Below are positions 1 through 9,360 of a DNA stretch of 32,760 nt, in pieces. Position numbers and translations under genes: made by a program. The notes beneath the pieces were generated by a model that ran no database searches, had not been told where the DNA came from, and saw nothing but the letters and a program-made list of their open reading frames with translations. Position 1 is the stretch's first letter. The number at the start of each line of letters is the position of its first letter. The stretch lies in the NCBI GenBank assembly GCA_027295145.1, contig JAPULJ010000194.1, positions 1 to 32,760 of the forward strand, in the 5' to 3' direction. Origin of the DNA: Alphaproteobacteria bacterium (GTDB lineage Bacteria; Pseudomonadota; Alphaproteobacteria; JAPULJ01).

Positions 1-762
1 GAGGCCGACGAAATCAATCCTCTTGCCGCATTGGCGCGCGACCTTGTTGACGATGAGTTTCGGCGCGCGACCACGCGAATATATGGAGCTGCGCCGGGAG
101 CATACGGCGCCGGCGTGTCTGACCTCATCGCGACCGGTCGGTGGGACAAACGCGCGCAGCTTGGAGAGAGCTATATCGCGGCGTCCGCCAACGCCTACGG
201 GGCGGGGCTTGATGGTCGCTCGGACGTCGAGGGATTCTCCGACCGGATCAAGACGGCTGACGCGTTGGTCCACCAACAGGACCATCGCGAGATCGATCTG
301 CTCGACAGCACCGACTACGCCGCGCACGAAGGCGGATTTGCCGCCGCCGCAGAGAACCTTGGCGCGCGGCCCACGCTCTACCACACCGACACATCGATGC
401 CAGACGCACCAAAGGCACGGACGCTGTCCGAAGAAATCAACATCGTGGTTCGCGGCCGTGCGGCCAATCCGGTCTGGATCGACGGCATGATGGTGCACGG
501 CTATCGGGGCGGCGCGGAGATTTCACGCGCGCTGGATGGGCTGTTCGGGTTTGCCGCCACGCTGCCCCAGCGACTTGACCGGCAATTCGAGCTCGTCTTC
601 GATGCGACGCTCGGAAACGAAGCTGTCGATCGTTTCCTGCTCGATAACAACCCCGCGGCGCGCGGCGCCATGGTCGCGAAGTTCAACGAGGCTATCGATC
701 GCGAGCTTTGGCGCCCCAGGCGAAACTCAGTCGCAAAGATCCTCGCGGGGGATGCGTCATGA
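1..762 (+). CDS. cobN: Cobaltochelatase subunit CobN, C-terminal part (5' truncated by window)
   Basis: Frame is open from base 1 (EADEINPLAALARDLVDDEFRRATTRIYGAAPGAYGAGVSDLI...); the GAYG..V..LI / YGAG and ..EEI..VVRGRAANPVWI motifs are typical of the CobN C-terminus; directly upstream of cobG with an ATGA overlap. Confidence 0.9.
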   Translation, partial: EADEINPLAALARDLVDDEFRRATTRIYGAAPGAYGAGVSDLIATGRWDKRAQLGESYIAASANAYGAGLDGRSDVEGFSDRIKTADALVHQQDHREIDLLDSTDYAAHEGGFAAAAENLGARPTLYHTDTSMPDAPKARTLSEEINIVVRGRAANPVWIDGMMVHGYRGGAEISRALDGLFGFAATLPQRLDRQFELVFDATLGNEAVDRFLLDNNPAARGAMVAKFNEAIDRELWRPRRNSVAKILAGDAS

Positions 763-2015
763 ACGCGGCTTTGCGTAAAGGCTGGTGCCCCTCGCTCATG
801 ATGCCGATGGCTTCTGGTGATGGATTGCTGGTCCGGGTCAAGCCGCCAGCGGGACGGCTGACAGCGAGCAATGCCGAAGCCGTGGCCGAGGCTGCGCGCT
901 TGCATGGCAACGGGTTCATTGATTTGACCAATCGGGGCAACCTGCAGATCAGAGGCCTGTCCGACGCCTCTGCCGAGGACTTTGCCGGAGCGATGCTTGA
1001 GTTGGGGCTGGCCGTACCGGATCCCGCGGCCGAGGCGGCGCGCACGGTTCTCGTCGATCCCCTGGGAGTGGATGATCCCATGACGCGCGGCGATTCGCGC
1101 GCGCTCGGTCTCGCCATTGAAGCATTGATCGTAGAGACCCCCGAGCTGCATGAATTGCCAGGGAAATTTGGCTTCCTTGTCGATGCGGGCAAGCTGCTCC
1201 CCACCTTCGGCTTTGGCATCGACATCGCCATCCGCGCGGATGCAGAAGCATGGCGCATTTCACTCGACGGGTGCGCAAGTTCTGCGAGGGTGGAGACGGG
1301 CGCGGTCATCGATGCAGTATACCGCCTGGCCTCGATATTCCTGGCCCGCGCAGGCGAGCGAGCCGTACCGGCGCGGCGCATGCGGGAGATAACCGCCGAT
1401 GGCGGCGGCCAGCGGTTGCTTGAGTCCGCCGGGCTTGTCACCGACGATGCCTCAATGGCGCCACTGCCGAATGAGACGCCGCCGGTCGGCTTCCTTGCTC
1501 ACGATCACGCCGAGACCGGCGCGTTCGTCGTCGCCGCGCCGTTTGGCCAGCTCCAATCGCAGGAGCTGGTGGCCTTGGCCCGAATGGCGGAGGCATTCGG
1601 CGACGGGACGCTCCGCTTGACGTGCTGGAGAGCCATTGTGCTGCCGTCGGTTGACCGCGATCGGGCAGGCGCGCTCGCCGCGAAGGCGGCCGAATTGGGT
1701 ATGCTGGTCTATGCCGGCGATCCGCGCCGCCTGGTTTCCGCCTGCCCCGGCAGGCCGGCTTGCCCGGCGGCGAGCGTCGATACCCGCGCTGATGCGGCGA
1801 GGCTCTCGGCCCTGGACATTGCCGGTGTCGGTGCGATTCACGTTTCGGGATGCGCCAAGGGTTGCGCACATCCGCAAGCTGCGCCGCTCACGCTCGTGGG
1901 CAACGACGGCCGCTACGACCTGGTTCGAAACGGACCCGCCGACGCGCGGCCCGATTTTCACGGTCTTGGCATCGCCGAAATTGTCGACCGGCTGCGGCGC
2001 GAGGGCGCGCGATGA
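759..2015 (+). CDS. cobG: Precorrin-3B synthase (nitrite/sulfite-reductase-like)
   Basis: ATG at 759 overlaps the cobN stop (ATGA). Siroheme/4Fe-4S reductase motifs (DLTNRGNLQIRG; SACPGRPACP...HVSGCAKGCAHP). Position within the cob cluster. Confidence 0.88.
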   Translation: MNAALRKGWCPSLMMPMASGDGLLVRVKPPAGRLTASNAEAVAEAARLHGNGFIDLTNRGNLQIRGLSDASAEDFAGAMLELGLAVPDPAAEAARTVLVDPLGVDDPMTRGDSRALGLAIEALIVETPELHELPGKFGFLVDAGKLLPTFGFGIDIAIRADAEAWRISLDGCASSARVETGAVIDAVYRLASIFLARAGERAVPARRMREITADGGGQRLLESAGLVTDDASMAPLPNETPPVGFLAHDHAETGAFVVAAPFGQLQSQELVALARMAEAFGDGTLRLTCWRAIVLPSVDRDRAGALAAKAAELGMLVYAGDPRRLVSACPGRPACPAASVDTRADAARLSALDIAGVGAIHVSGCAKGCAHPQAAPLTLVGNDGRYDLVRNGPADARPDFHGLGIAEIVDRLRREGAR

Positions 2016-2644
2016 GGGGCGCACAGGACCATATCCGCGACGCATCGGCAATCTACGCGCAGTCGTTTGCGACCATCCGGGCGGAGGCCGATCTCGCCCA
2101 TCTCAGTGCGGACGAAGCGCGGGTCGCGGTGCGCATGATACACGCCTGCGGAATGGTCGAAATCGTACGAGAGCTGGTGTTTTCGCCGGATTTCACCGAT
2201 CGGGCCCAAGCCGCGCTGCAAGAGGGCGCGCCCATCTTGTGCGATTCGCGAATGGTGGCGAGCGGGGTAACGCGGGCGCGCTTACCGGCCGAAAACAACG
2301 TGAGCTGCCTGTTAGGCGATCCGCGCGTACCGGAACGCGCTTCGCAGATCGGCAATACACGCTCGGCCGCTGCGGTCGATCTGTGGGGCGAGGCGACGGC
2401 TGGCGCGTTGTGCGTGATCGGCAATGCGCCGACCGCCCTTTATCGGCTGATCGAGTTGATCGAGGCAGGCGGTCCGTCACCAGCGGCGATCATTGGCGTG
2501 CCCGTCGGGTTCGTCGGGGCGGCGGAATCAAAGGAAGCGCTTGAGAAATTCGACCGCGTTGCGTCCTTGATCATTCGCGGAAGAAAGGGCGGCAGCGCGA
2601 TGGCCGCGGCGGCCGTCAACGCTCTTGCGAGCACGGCGGAGTGA
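2012..2644 (+). CDS. cobH: Precorrin-8X methylmutase
   Basis: ATG at 2012 overlaps the cobG stop. Motifs VRMIHACGMVEI, GAPILCDSRMVASGVTRARLPAENNV, IGNAPTALYRL, IGVPVGFVGAAESKEAL. Confidence 0.95.
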   Translation: MRGAQDHIRDASAIYAQSFATIRAEADLAHLSADEARVAVRMIHACGMVEIVRELVFSPDFTDRAQAALQEGAPILCDSRMVASGVTRARLPAENNVSCLLGDPRVPERASQIGNTRSAAAVDLWGEATAGALCVIGNAPTALYRLIELIEAGGPSPAAIIGVPVGFVGAAESKEALEKFDRVASLIIRGRKGGSAMAAAAVNALASTAE

Positions 2645-3378
2645 TGGGCGAGATGATCGGAACTCTGTACGGCGTGGGTGTCGGACCGGGAGATCCGGAA
2701 TTGATGACGCTGAAAGCCGTGCGCATTATCGGCGCAGGGGACGTCGTCGCCTATTTCTCCAAGCGCGGCAAAGCCGGCAATTCACGGACCATCGCCGACA
2801 AACATATCCGGCCGACCGCGGAGCAAATACGGCTGGAATATCCCTACACCACGGAGATCCCGGTTTCCGATCCACGGTACACCGCAGCGCTGGATAAGTT
2901 TTACGACGATTCCGCCAACCGCATCGATGAGCGCCTGCGCCGCGGACAGAATGTCGTTGTGCTGTGCGAGGGCGACCCGTTTTTCTATGGCTCGTTCATG
3001 CATCTCTACGATCGATTGAACGGCGAGCACGAAACGGAAGTGGTTCCGGGGATCACCAGCATGAGCGGATGCTGGACACGGGCGGGCACGCCGATGACCC
3101 GCGGCAATGAGTGTCTTTCGGTACTCGCCGGCACGATCGACGAAAACCAACTCGTTCAACGGCTCGAAAACTGCGAAGCCGCGGTCATCATGAAGGTCGG
3201 CCGAAATCTGCCGAAAGTGCGTTCCGCACTGTCGCGCGCCGGTTTGGCCGAGCGTGCGATCTTCGTGGAGCGGGGTACGATGTCGGAGGAACGTATCATT
3301 CGATTGTGCGAAAAACCGGATGACCGGGCACCGTACTTCTCGTTAGTCCTGGTGCCCGGGCGGCAAGCCGGCCAATGA
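2641..3378 (+). CDS. cobI: Precorrin-2 C20-methyltransferase
   Basis: GTG 2641 or ATG 2644 start; LYGVGVGPGDPELMTLKAVRII, VVLCEGDPFFYGSFMHLYDRL, VVPGITSMSGCW, the standard CobI/CbiL motifs. Confidence 0.95.
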   Translation: MMGEMIGTLYGVGVGPGDPELMTLKAVRIIGAGDVVAYFSKRGKAGNSRTIADKHIRPTAEQIRLEYPYTTEIPVSDPRYTAALDKFYDDSANRIDERLRRGQNVVVLCEGDPFFYGSFMHLYDRLNGEHETEVVPGITSMSGCWTRAGTPMTRGNECLSVLAGTIDENQLVQRLENCEAAVIMKVGRNLPKVRSALSRAGLAERAIFVERGTMSEERIIRLCEKPDDRAPYFSLVLVPGRQAGQ

Positions 3379-4136
3379 CCGGCCATGTATCGATTGTTGG
3401 TCTTGGTCCGGGCGGCCCCGAACACACCACCCCGGCCGCAAGCAATGCTCTGGCGGCGGCGACAGATCTCGTGGGGTACGGGCCTTATCTGGAACGCGTG
3501 CCGGCCAGGCCCCAGCAAACCAAACATCCGTCGGACAACAGGGTAGAGATCGAGCGCGCCCGTACTGCGCTTGAGTTTGCACGCGCCGGCCGGCAGGTTG
3601 CGATCGTCTCGTCGGGCGATGCCGGCGTCTTTGCGATGGCGGCGACCGTGTTCGAAGCGATCGAGCAGGACCCGCAGGCATTCTCCGCGATCGATGTGAC
3701 CGTGGTTCCGGGGGTGACCGCGATGGTGGCCGCCGCAGCCCGGCTCGGTGCCCCGCTAGGTCACGATTTCTGCGCCATTTCTCTGTCGGATAATCTGAAA
3801 CCTTGGGACGTTATCGTGGAGCGCCTGAAGGCAGCGGCCGGGGCGGGGTTCGTTATTGCGCTCTACAATCCAACATCGAAAGCCCGTCCGCGGCAACTGA
3901 ACGAGGCGCTCGAAATTCTTCGCGGCATCCTGCCGGGTGAAACGCAAGTCGCGTTCGCAACGGCGGTATCGCGACCGGAAGAAAAAATCGTATTGAGCAC
4001 GTTGGCGGACGCGGACCCCGGATGCGCCGATATGCGGACGTTGGTGATGATCGGCACGGAAGCGACCAGGCAATTGACGATGTCCGATGGAACATCCTGG
4101 ATCTACACGCCGCGGCGCGCCGAGACGAGTTTGTGA
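3375..4136 (+). CDS. cobJ: Precorrin-3B C17-methyltransferase
   Basis: ATGA overlap with cobI; VSIVGLGPGGPEHTTPAASNAL, VGYGPYLERV, SSGDAGVFAMAATVFE, VVPGVTAMVAAAARLGAPLGHDFCAISLSD. Confidence 0.95.
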   Translation: MTGHVSIVGLGPGGPEHTTPAASNALAAATDLVGYGPYLERVPARPQQTKHPSDNRVEIERARTALEFARAGRQVAIVSSGDAGVFAMAATVFEAIEQDPQAFSAIDVTVVPGVTAMVAAAARLGAPLGHDFCAISLSDNLKPWDVIVERLKAAAGAGFVIALYNPTSKARPRQLNEALEILRGILPGETQVAFATAVSRPEEKIVLSTLADADPGCADMRTLVMIGTEATRQLTMSDGTSWIYTPRRAETSL

Positions 4137-4885
4137 TGTCGGTCCACCAACCAATCGAATGCGGCCGCTGCGGTGCCGAGCTGTTGTCCGCTCGGCGGTG
4201 GCGGGCGCTCGATCATCACCACCGGGATTTGGCGGGCGCGGGCCGCGGTAAGCTTGGCGCTGGCCGCCGAGCCGCCGGAGTTTTTTGTCACCAGGACGTC
4301 AATCCGGTGCGCGTCGAGCAAGGCAAATTCGTCCGCTTCGTTGAACGGTCCGCGCGCAGTGATAACCAGGACGTCAGGTGGCAGCGTCTCAGGCGGCGGA
4401 GCATCGACGCTGCGAATGACGTAATGATGCTGCGGCGCCGATACGAAGGGCGCCAAGTCCTTCCGTCCGACCGTGAGGAACACCCGGCGGCGCGTCCGCC
4501 CCAGAGCATCCGCGGCCGCCCTCATCGTTGGCACGGCGATCCATTTGTCTCCCGCAACCTTGGTCCAGGGCGGCCTGTGCACCACAAGATGGGGAACGCC
4601 GAGCTTCGCGGCTGCGGCGAACGCATTGGCGCTGATGGTCGCGGCGAACGGGTGGGTGGCGTCGATCAATGCCTGTATCGCATTGACACGCAGGTATTCC
4701 GCCAAGCCGTCGGCGCCGCCGAACCCCCCGATGCGCACCGGCAGGGCCTGCCGTTTGGGCGTTTTGGTGACCCCTGCCAACGATATGGTGGCCTCGAAAC
4801 GCGCATCTCCCGCCACGCGTTCGGCAAGATCGCTTGCTTCGGCCGTGCCGCCGAGTATCAAAGTCTTCAAAGGTGACATATCCAA
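4103..4885 (-). CDS. cobK: Precorrin-6A reductase (start could be ATG at 4879)
   Basis: [68 protein letters not shown] are CobK/CbiJ motifs. 3' end overlaps cobJ by 34 bp on the opposite strand. Confidence 0.93.
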   Translation of the reverse strand: MDMSPLKTLILGGTAEASDLAERVAGDARFEATISLAGVTKTPKRQALPVRIGGFGGADGLAEYLRVNAIQALIDATHPFAATISANAFAAAAKLGVPHLVVHRPPWTKVAGDKWIAVPTMRAAADALGRTRRRVFLTVGRKDLAPFVSAPQHHYVIRSVDAPPPETLPPDVLVITARGPFNEADEFALLDAHRIDVLVTKNSGGSAASAKLTAARARQIPVVMIERPPPPSGQQLGTAAAAFDWLVDRHHKLVSARRGV

Positions 4886-6126
4886 CCCGAAATCGCCCGC
4901 GCGATGATCCGCCGGCCTTGGACCGGTGGCTCGCCATAGTCGGCATCGGAGCTGACGGTGTCGAGAGCCTTTCGGCGTCCGGGCGCCAATGCATCGCCAA
5001 TGCGGACCATGTCTTCGGCGGGGCGCGACATCTTAAACTGGCGCGCACGCTGACGACCGGCGAGGAGCATATCTGGCCGTCTCCTATCGCCGACGCGGTG
5101 GCGATGATCCTGTCCTTGCGGGGGCGCAACGTCGCCGTTCTGGCGTCGGGTGATCCCAATCACTTCGGAATCGGATCGATGCTCGCCAATACCGTCGGGC
5201 CAGATGAACGGATCTGCTATCCCGCCCCGTCTTCGTTCTCGCTCGCAGCGGCGCGGCTCGCCTGGCCGCTTCAGGATATCGATACATTGTCCGCATGCGG
5301 ACGCCCGCTTGCAGCCATCGTTCCATACTTGCAGCCTGGGCGACGGTTGCTCGTGCTCTCTGGCGACGGCGAAACGCCTGCGGAGATTGCTGCGTTGCTG
5401 GTCGATCGCGGCTTCGGCGCTTCGAGGGTCCACATTCTTGAAATGCTCGGCGCCGAAGGCGAGCGCGTTCGCCAATGCGCGGCGGAGGCCTGCGAGCTGG
5501 TTGATATCGATTCGTTGAATGTCGTGGGCATTGAAGTGGCGGCGGGGCCTGAATCGAGCCCGCTGCCGATCGCGACCGGCTTGCCAGATGAGTATTTCGA
5601 GACGGACGGACAATTGACGAAACGTGAGGTGCGCGCGGTCACACTGTCGAGCCTGGAGCCCCACCCGGGGGAATTGTTGTGGGATATCGGCACGGCTTCG
5701 GGATCCATCGCAATCGAGTGGATGCTGCGGCACAAGGCCAATCGCGCTATCGGCATCGAGCCTCGCCAGGAGCGTCTTGAACGGGCAATGCGAAACGCGA
5801 TTTCGCTCGGTGTTCCCGGATTTCAAGGAGTATCGGGCGAGGCGCCGGGCGCTCTTGAGGGACTTGCGGCGCCCGACGCGGTTTTTATCGGCGGCGGCCT
5901 CAAGACCGCCGGTTTGATCGAGCGCGCCTGGGACGCGTTGCCGTTGGGCGGTCGTATCGTCGCAAATTCGGTCACCATCGAGGGCCTCTCGGTTCTGCTC
6001 GGCGCTATCGACCGCTTTGGTGGATCGCTGGTTCGCTTGAGCGTTGAGCGTCTTGATACGCTGGGGACGATGCGCGGCCTTCGCCCGGCATTGCCGGTCA
6101 CCCAGTGGAAGGCGGTAAAGCCATGA
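4834..6126 (+). CDS. cobL: Bifunctional precorrin-6Y C5,15-methyltransferase (decarboxylating); true start probably near 4918, since the first residues of the ORF overlap cobK and look non-coding
   Basis: [23 protein letters not shown] (CbiE half) and [38 protein letters not shown] (CbiT half). Confidence 0.93.
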   Translation: MLRPCRRVSKSSKVTYPTRNRPRDDPPALDRWLAIVGIGADGVESLSASGRQCIANADHVFGGARHLKLARTLTTGEEHIWPSPIADAVAMILSLRGRNVAVLASGDPNHFGIGSMLANTVGPDERICYPAPSSFSLAAARLAWPLQDIDTLSACGRPLAAIVPYLQPGRRLLVLSGDGETPAEIAALLVDRGFGASRVHILEMLGAEGERVRQCAAEACELVDIDSLNVVGIEVAAGPESSPLPIATGLPDEYFETDGQLTKREVRAVTLSSLEPHPGELLWDIGTASGSIAIEWMLRHKANRAIGIEPRQERLERAMRNAISLGVPGFQGVSGEAPGALEGLAAPDAVFIGGGLKTAGLIERAWDALPLGGRIVANSVTIEGLSVLLGAIDRFGGSLVRLSVERLDTLGTMRGLRPALPVTQWKAVKP

Positions 6127-6506
6127 TCGTCGCCGGGATAGGCTTTCGACGCGGATGTTCGTCCGACAAGATCTTGGGGATCTTGCGAGCTGCCCTGTCG
6201 CTGGCGCGCCTCCCGCAGGATGCGCTGACGCTGATCGCGATACCGGAATTCAAGGCGGGGGAAATCGGCCCAGGAACGGCGGCTCGAACGCTGAAGGTGG
6301 AACTCCGGGAAATCGACAGCGATGCGATCGGCGCCGCACAAGCAGCGTGCGTGACCCGTTCCGAGACGGTCAATCGAAGGACCGGATTTCATTCCGTAGC
6401 CGAAGGCGCCGCGCTGGCGGCGGCCGGCCCGGGCAGCCGATTGATCCTGGCGCGGATCGACAACGGCTCGGCGACCTGCGCGTTGGCCGAAGGCGGGGCG
6501 GGATGA
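6123..6506 (+). CDS. cobE: CobE / CbiG C-terminal-like cobalamin biosynthesis protein
   Basis: [25 protein letters not shown] matches the CobE/CbiG_C fold signature (GIGCRRG); ATGA overlap with cobL; directly upstream of cobM. Confidence 0.85.
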   Translation: MIVAGIGFRRGCSSDKILGILRAALSLARLPQDALTLIAIPEFKAGEIGPGTAARTLKVELREIDSDAIGAAQAACVTRSETVNRRTGFHSVAEGAALAAAGPGSRLILARIDNGSATCALAEGGAG

Positions 6507-7264
6507 GCGTTCATTTCATCGGCGCGGGGCCGGGAGCACCCGATCTGATCACGCTGCGCGGCCGCGATATTCTGGCCAGGTGTGAAGTGTGCCTTTACGC
6601 CGGCTCGCTGGTTCATCGCGATATCCTGGGACACTGTCCTCCTTCGGCGCGGAAAGTCGACACTGCACCGATGAGCCTTGATGAGATTGTTGATGAATTC
6701 CGGGCCGCCCACACGGCCGGACACGATGTGGCGCGATTGCATTCGGGCGATCTGGCGATCTGGAGTGCGGTCGGCGAGCAAATGCGCCGATTGGACGAAA
6801 TCGGGATTCCCTACACGCTTACGCCCGGCGTACCGGCGTTCGCCGCCGCCGCCGCGGCGCTGCGGCGCGAATTGACGCTGCCCGAAGTCGCCCAGTCGCT
6901 TGTGCTGACGCGGACCTCGGGCCGGGCCTCCGCGATGCCGCCGGGCGAAACGCTGGCGGCATTTGCGAAAACCGGCGCCACCCTAGCCCTGCATCTCTCC
7001 GTTCATGTTCTGGAAAACGTGGTCGAGGAATTGAAGCCGCGATACGGATCCGATTGCCCGGTGGCCGTGATCTATCGCGCATCCTGGCCGGATGAAAGGG
7101 TCGTGGCCGGGACACTGGCGGACATCAAGGATCGGGTGGATGCCCAGCCTATGGAGCGAACCGCGCTTATTCTCGTTGGCAAGGTATTGGGCGCGACCGA
7201 CTTCAGGGACAGCGCGCTGTACGACCCGGACTACCGCCGGCGCTACCGGGACGGGGGTGGCTGA
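6504..7264 (+). CDS. cobM: Precorrin-4 C11-methyltransferase
   Basis: [90 protein letters not shown]. Confidence 0.95.
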
Positions 7265-8406
7265 TGATCTCCAATGGCAGCGGCTTCGCCAACCAGGCGG
7301 CCTTCGCGATTGAACAACAGCGTGTCGATCGCGATGTCGGCGCCGGCAATGACTTCAGCCGCGACATCTCGTGCCGCGCGGGCGATTTCGTCGCCGAGCC
7401 GGATGCCTTCCGCCGTGGCCAATTCGAACGCTTGGGCAGTTGTGTTGGCCTCGGCTATCGATATTTGAAGCGCGGCAGGCGCTCCCGCGCGCAACGCAAC
7501 TCGCACCAGCGCTTGGCGATCGACAGAGCCTTTCTTGGAATGCAGGTCGAGCCGGCCCTGCGCAAGTTTTGTCATCTTCGCAACGCCGCCGGCGATCGTA
7601 ACCCTTGGCACCGGGTGCTTCCGCAGATACTTCAACATGCCCCCGGCAAAGTCGCCCATCTCGACGAGCGCGCTTTCCTCCAGGCCAAGATGACGCTGGG
7701 CCGCGGCTTCCGATGTACTGCCGGTCGATCCGACGACGTGGGAAAGACCGAGCGCACGCGCCACGTCAATCGATTGATAGATCGAGTGAATCCAGGCGGA
7801 ACAGGAAAACGGAATGACGATACCGGTGGTGCCGAGAATCGAAAGGCCGCCGAGGATACCCAATCGGGCATTGAAGGTCTTGGTAGAGATTGCTTCGCCG
7901 CCGGGGATCGATATTTCTATCTCCACGTCCCCGCGCACGCCGTGAGCTTCGGCGACTTCCTCGATCGCGGCGCGCATCATCTTGCGCGGCGTCGGGTTGA
8001 TCGCAGGCTCGCCCGGCGGAACTGGAAGCCCGGGCTTGGTCATGGTACCGACACCCGGCCCGGCGAAGAATCGAACTCCGCTTCCCTCGGCACCCAGACG
8101 CACCGTTGCAACGATCAATGCGCCGTCCGTAGCGTCGGGGTCGTCTCCTGCATCCTTGACGATACCGGCGCGTGCGCCGCTCTTGTCGATGTTAGTTTCC
8201 GCCAGTACGAAAGCAGGCGTTTGGCCGCGCGGCAATGTGATCGTCACCGGATCCGGAAACTCGCCAGTCAAAATCGCCGTGAAGGCGGCCTTTGCCGCGG
8301 CGGTAGCGCAGGCGCCCGTCGTCCAGCCTCGGCGCAATGGAGGGTCTTTTTTCATACCGTTCGACATAACCCAGCCTGGGCCAACTGTCATCCTATGAGA
8401 GTGCAT
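7243..8406 (-). CDS. cbiD: Cobalt-precorrin-5B C1-methyltransferase (CbiD); the start is probably one of the downstream ATGs ([18 protein letters not shown])
   Basis: [79 protein letters not shown] are CbiD motifs. Confidence 0.94.
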   Translation of the reverse strand: MHSHRMTVGPGWVMSNGMKKDPPLRRGWTTGACATAAAKAAFTAILTGEFPDPVTITLPRGQTPAFVLAETNIDKSGARAGIVKDAGDDPDATDGALIVATVRLGAEGSGVRFFAGPGVGTMTKPGLPVPPGEPAINPTPRKMMRAAIEEVAEAHGVRGDVEIEISIPGGEAISTKTFNARLGILGGLSILGTTGIVIPFSCSAWIHSIYQSIDVARALGLSHVVGSTGSTSEAAAQRHLGLEESALVEMGDFAGGMLKYLRKHPVPRVTIAGGVAKMTKLAQGRLDLHSKKGSVDRQALVRVALRAGAPAALQISIAEANTTAQAFELATAEGIRLGDEIARAARDVAAEVIAGADIAIDTLLFNREGRLVGEAAAIGDHQPPPSR

Positions 8407-8408
8407 TC

Positions 8409-9218
8409 GTGATCGAGTCCATCTTGCATAAAATGTTGACTACGAGGCCGGTGATCGCGCCGGGCCATGTCTGGCTCGTCGGCGCCGGACCCGGCGATCC
8501 CGGCCAATTGACGATCGACGCCTTGTCCGCGCTGCGCCAGGCAGACGTGGTAATTCACGACGCGCTGGTCGACGACCGGGTCCTGGCGCTCGCCAGACCG
8601 GAAGCGCGGCTAGTGCCATCGGGCAAGCGCGGCGGCCAGCCATCGGTCCCTCAGACACGAACGATCGAGCAAATGAAACAGTTTGCCCTCGCCGGCATGC
8701 GCGTCATCCGACTAAAGGGGGGTGATCCGTTCGTGTTCGGGCGTGGCGGCGAAGAGGTGCTGGCACTGGCCATGGAAGGCATCCCGTTTCGGGTGCTACC
8801 TGGGTTGACGGCGGGGATCGCGGCTCTTGCCGCCGCGACGATACCGATCACGTTGCGTTCGGTAAATCAGGCGGTCGTGATCGCCACGGGTCATGCCGCC
8901 GAAGGTAACGGGTCACCGGATTGGCGCGCCATCGCCAAACTCGGGCAGCCGATCGTTCTCTACATGGCGATGGCTCGCCTCGGCTCGATTGCCGAAGAAC
9001 TCATCGCAGGCGGCCTTTTACCGACAACCCCGGCTGCCGTGATCGCATCGGCGACCACGCCCGACGAACGGATCCTCGTCACCGAGCTTGGAAAGCTCGC
9101 CGCCACATGTGAAGAACGCAGCTTCAAGGCGCCCGCTATCGTCGCGATCGGCGACATCGTTTCAATTCGGCAACAGATTGCCGACATGTTGCCCGTGCCA
9201 GCCCAGAGACTTGGATGA
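8409..9218 (+). CDS. cobA: Uroporphyrinogen-III C-methyltransferase (SUMT); GTG 8409 or ATG 8433 start
   Basis: VWLVGAGPGDPGQLTIDALSALRQADVVIHDALV, RLVPSGKRGG, RVIRLKGGDPFVFGRGGEE, VLPGLTAGIAALAAATIPITLR. Confidence 0.95.
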   Translation: MIESILHKMLTTRPVIAPGHVWLVGAGPGDPGQLTIDALSALRQADVVIHDALVDDRVLALARPEARLVPSGKRGGQPSVPQTRTIEQMKQFALAGMRVIRLKGGDPFVFGRGGEEVLALAMEGIPFRVLPGLTAGIAALAAATIPITLRSVNQAVVIATGHAAEGNGSPDWRAIAKLGQPIVLYMAMARLGSIAEELIAGGLLPTTPAAVIASATTPDERILVTELGKLAATCEERSFKAPAIVAIGDIVSIRQQIADMLPVPAQRLG

Positions 9219-9343
9219 GCTTCGCGAATCCGACGCTGCATCTGGGGTACAGGCGCGCAAGACGGGCAGCCGACGCGGCAAAGTTACTGGCTCTTTTTTT
9301 TCATGCGATCGCAGATGATCCGCAATCGAATACGAACAACTGA
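9215..9343 (+). CDS. Candidate 42-aa small ORF coupled to the cobA stop (ATGA)
   Basis: ATG 9215 overlaps the cobA TGA; translates to MSFANPTLHLGYRRARRAADAAKLLALFFHAIADDPQSNTNN*. It fills most of the cobA-cobT gap. No homology recognised. Confidence 0.3.
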   Translation: MSFANPTLHLGYRRARRAADAAKLLALFFHAIADDPQSNTNN

Positions 9344-9360
9344 ATTCAAGAAGGTGAGAT

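Noticed and set aside
4022-4876. 284-aa plus-strand ORF opposite cobK
   Set aside because: Exact antisense of a well-supported cobK; low-complexity Arg/Gly-rich translation typical of GC-rich antisense frames.
7264-8412. 382-aa plus-strand ORF opposite cbiD
   Set aside because: Antisense shadow of cbiD, whose motifs are unambiguous.
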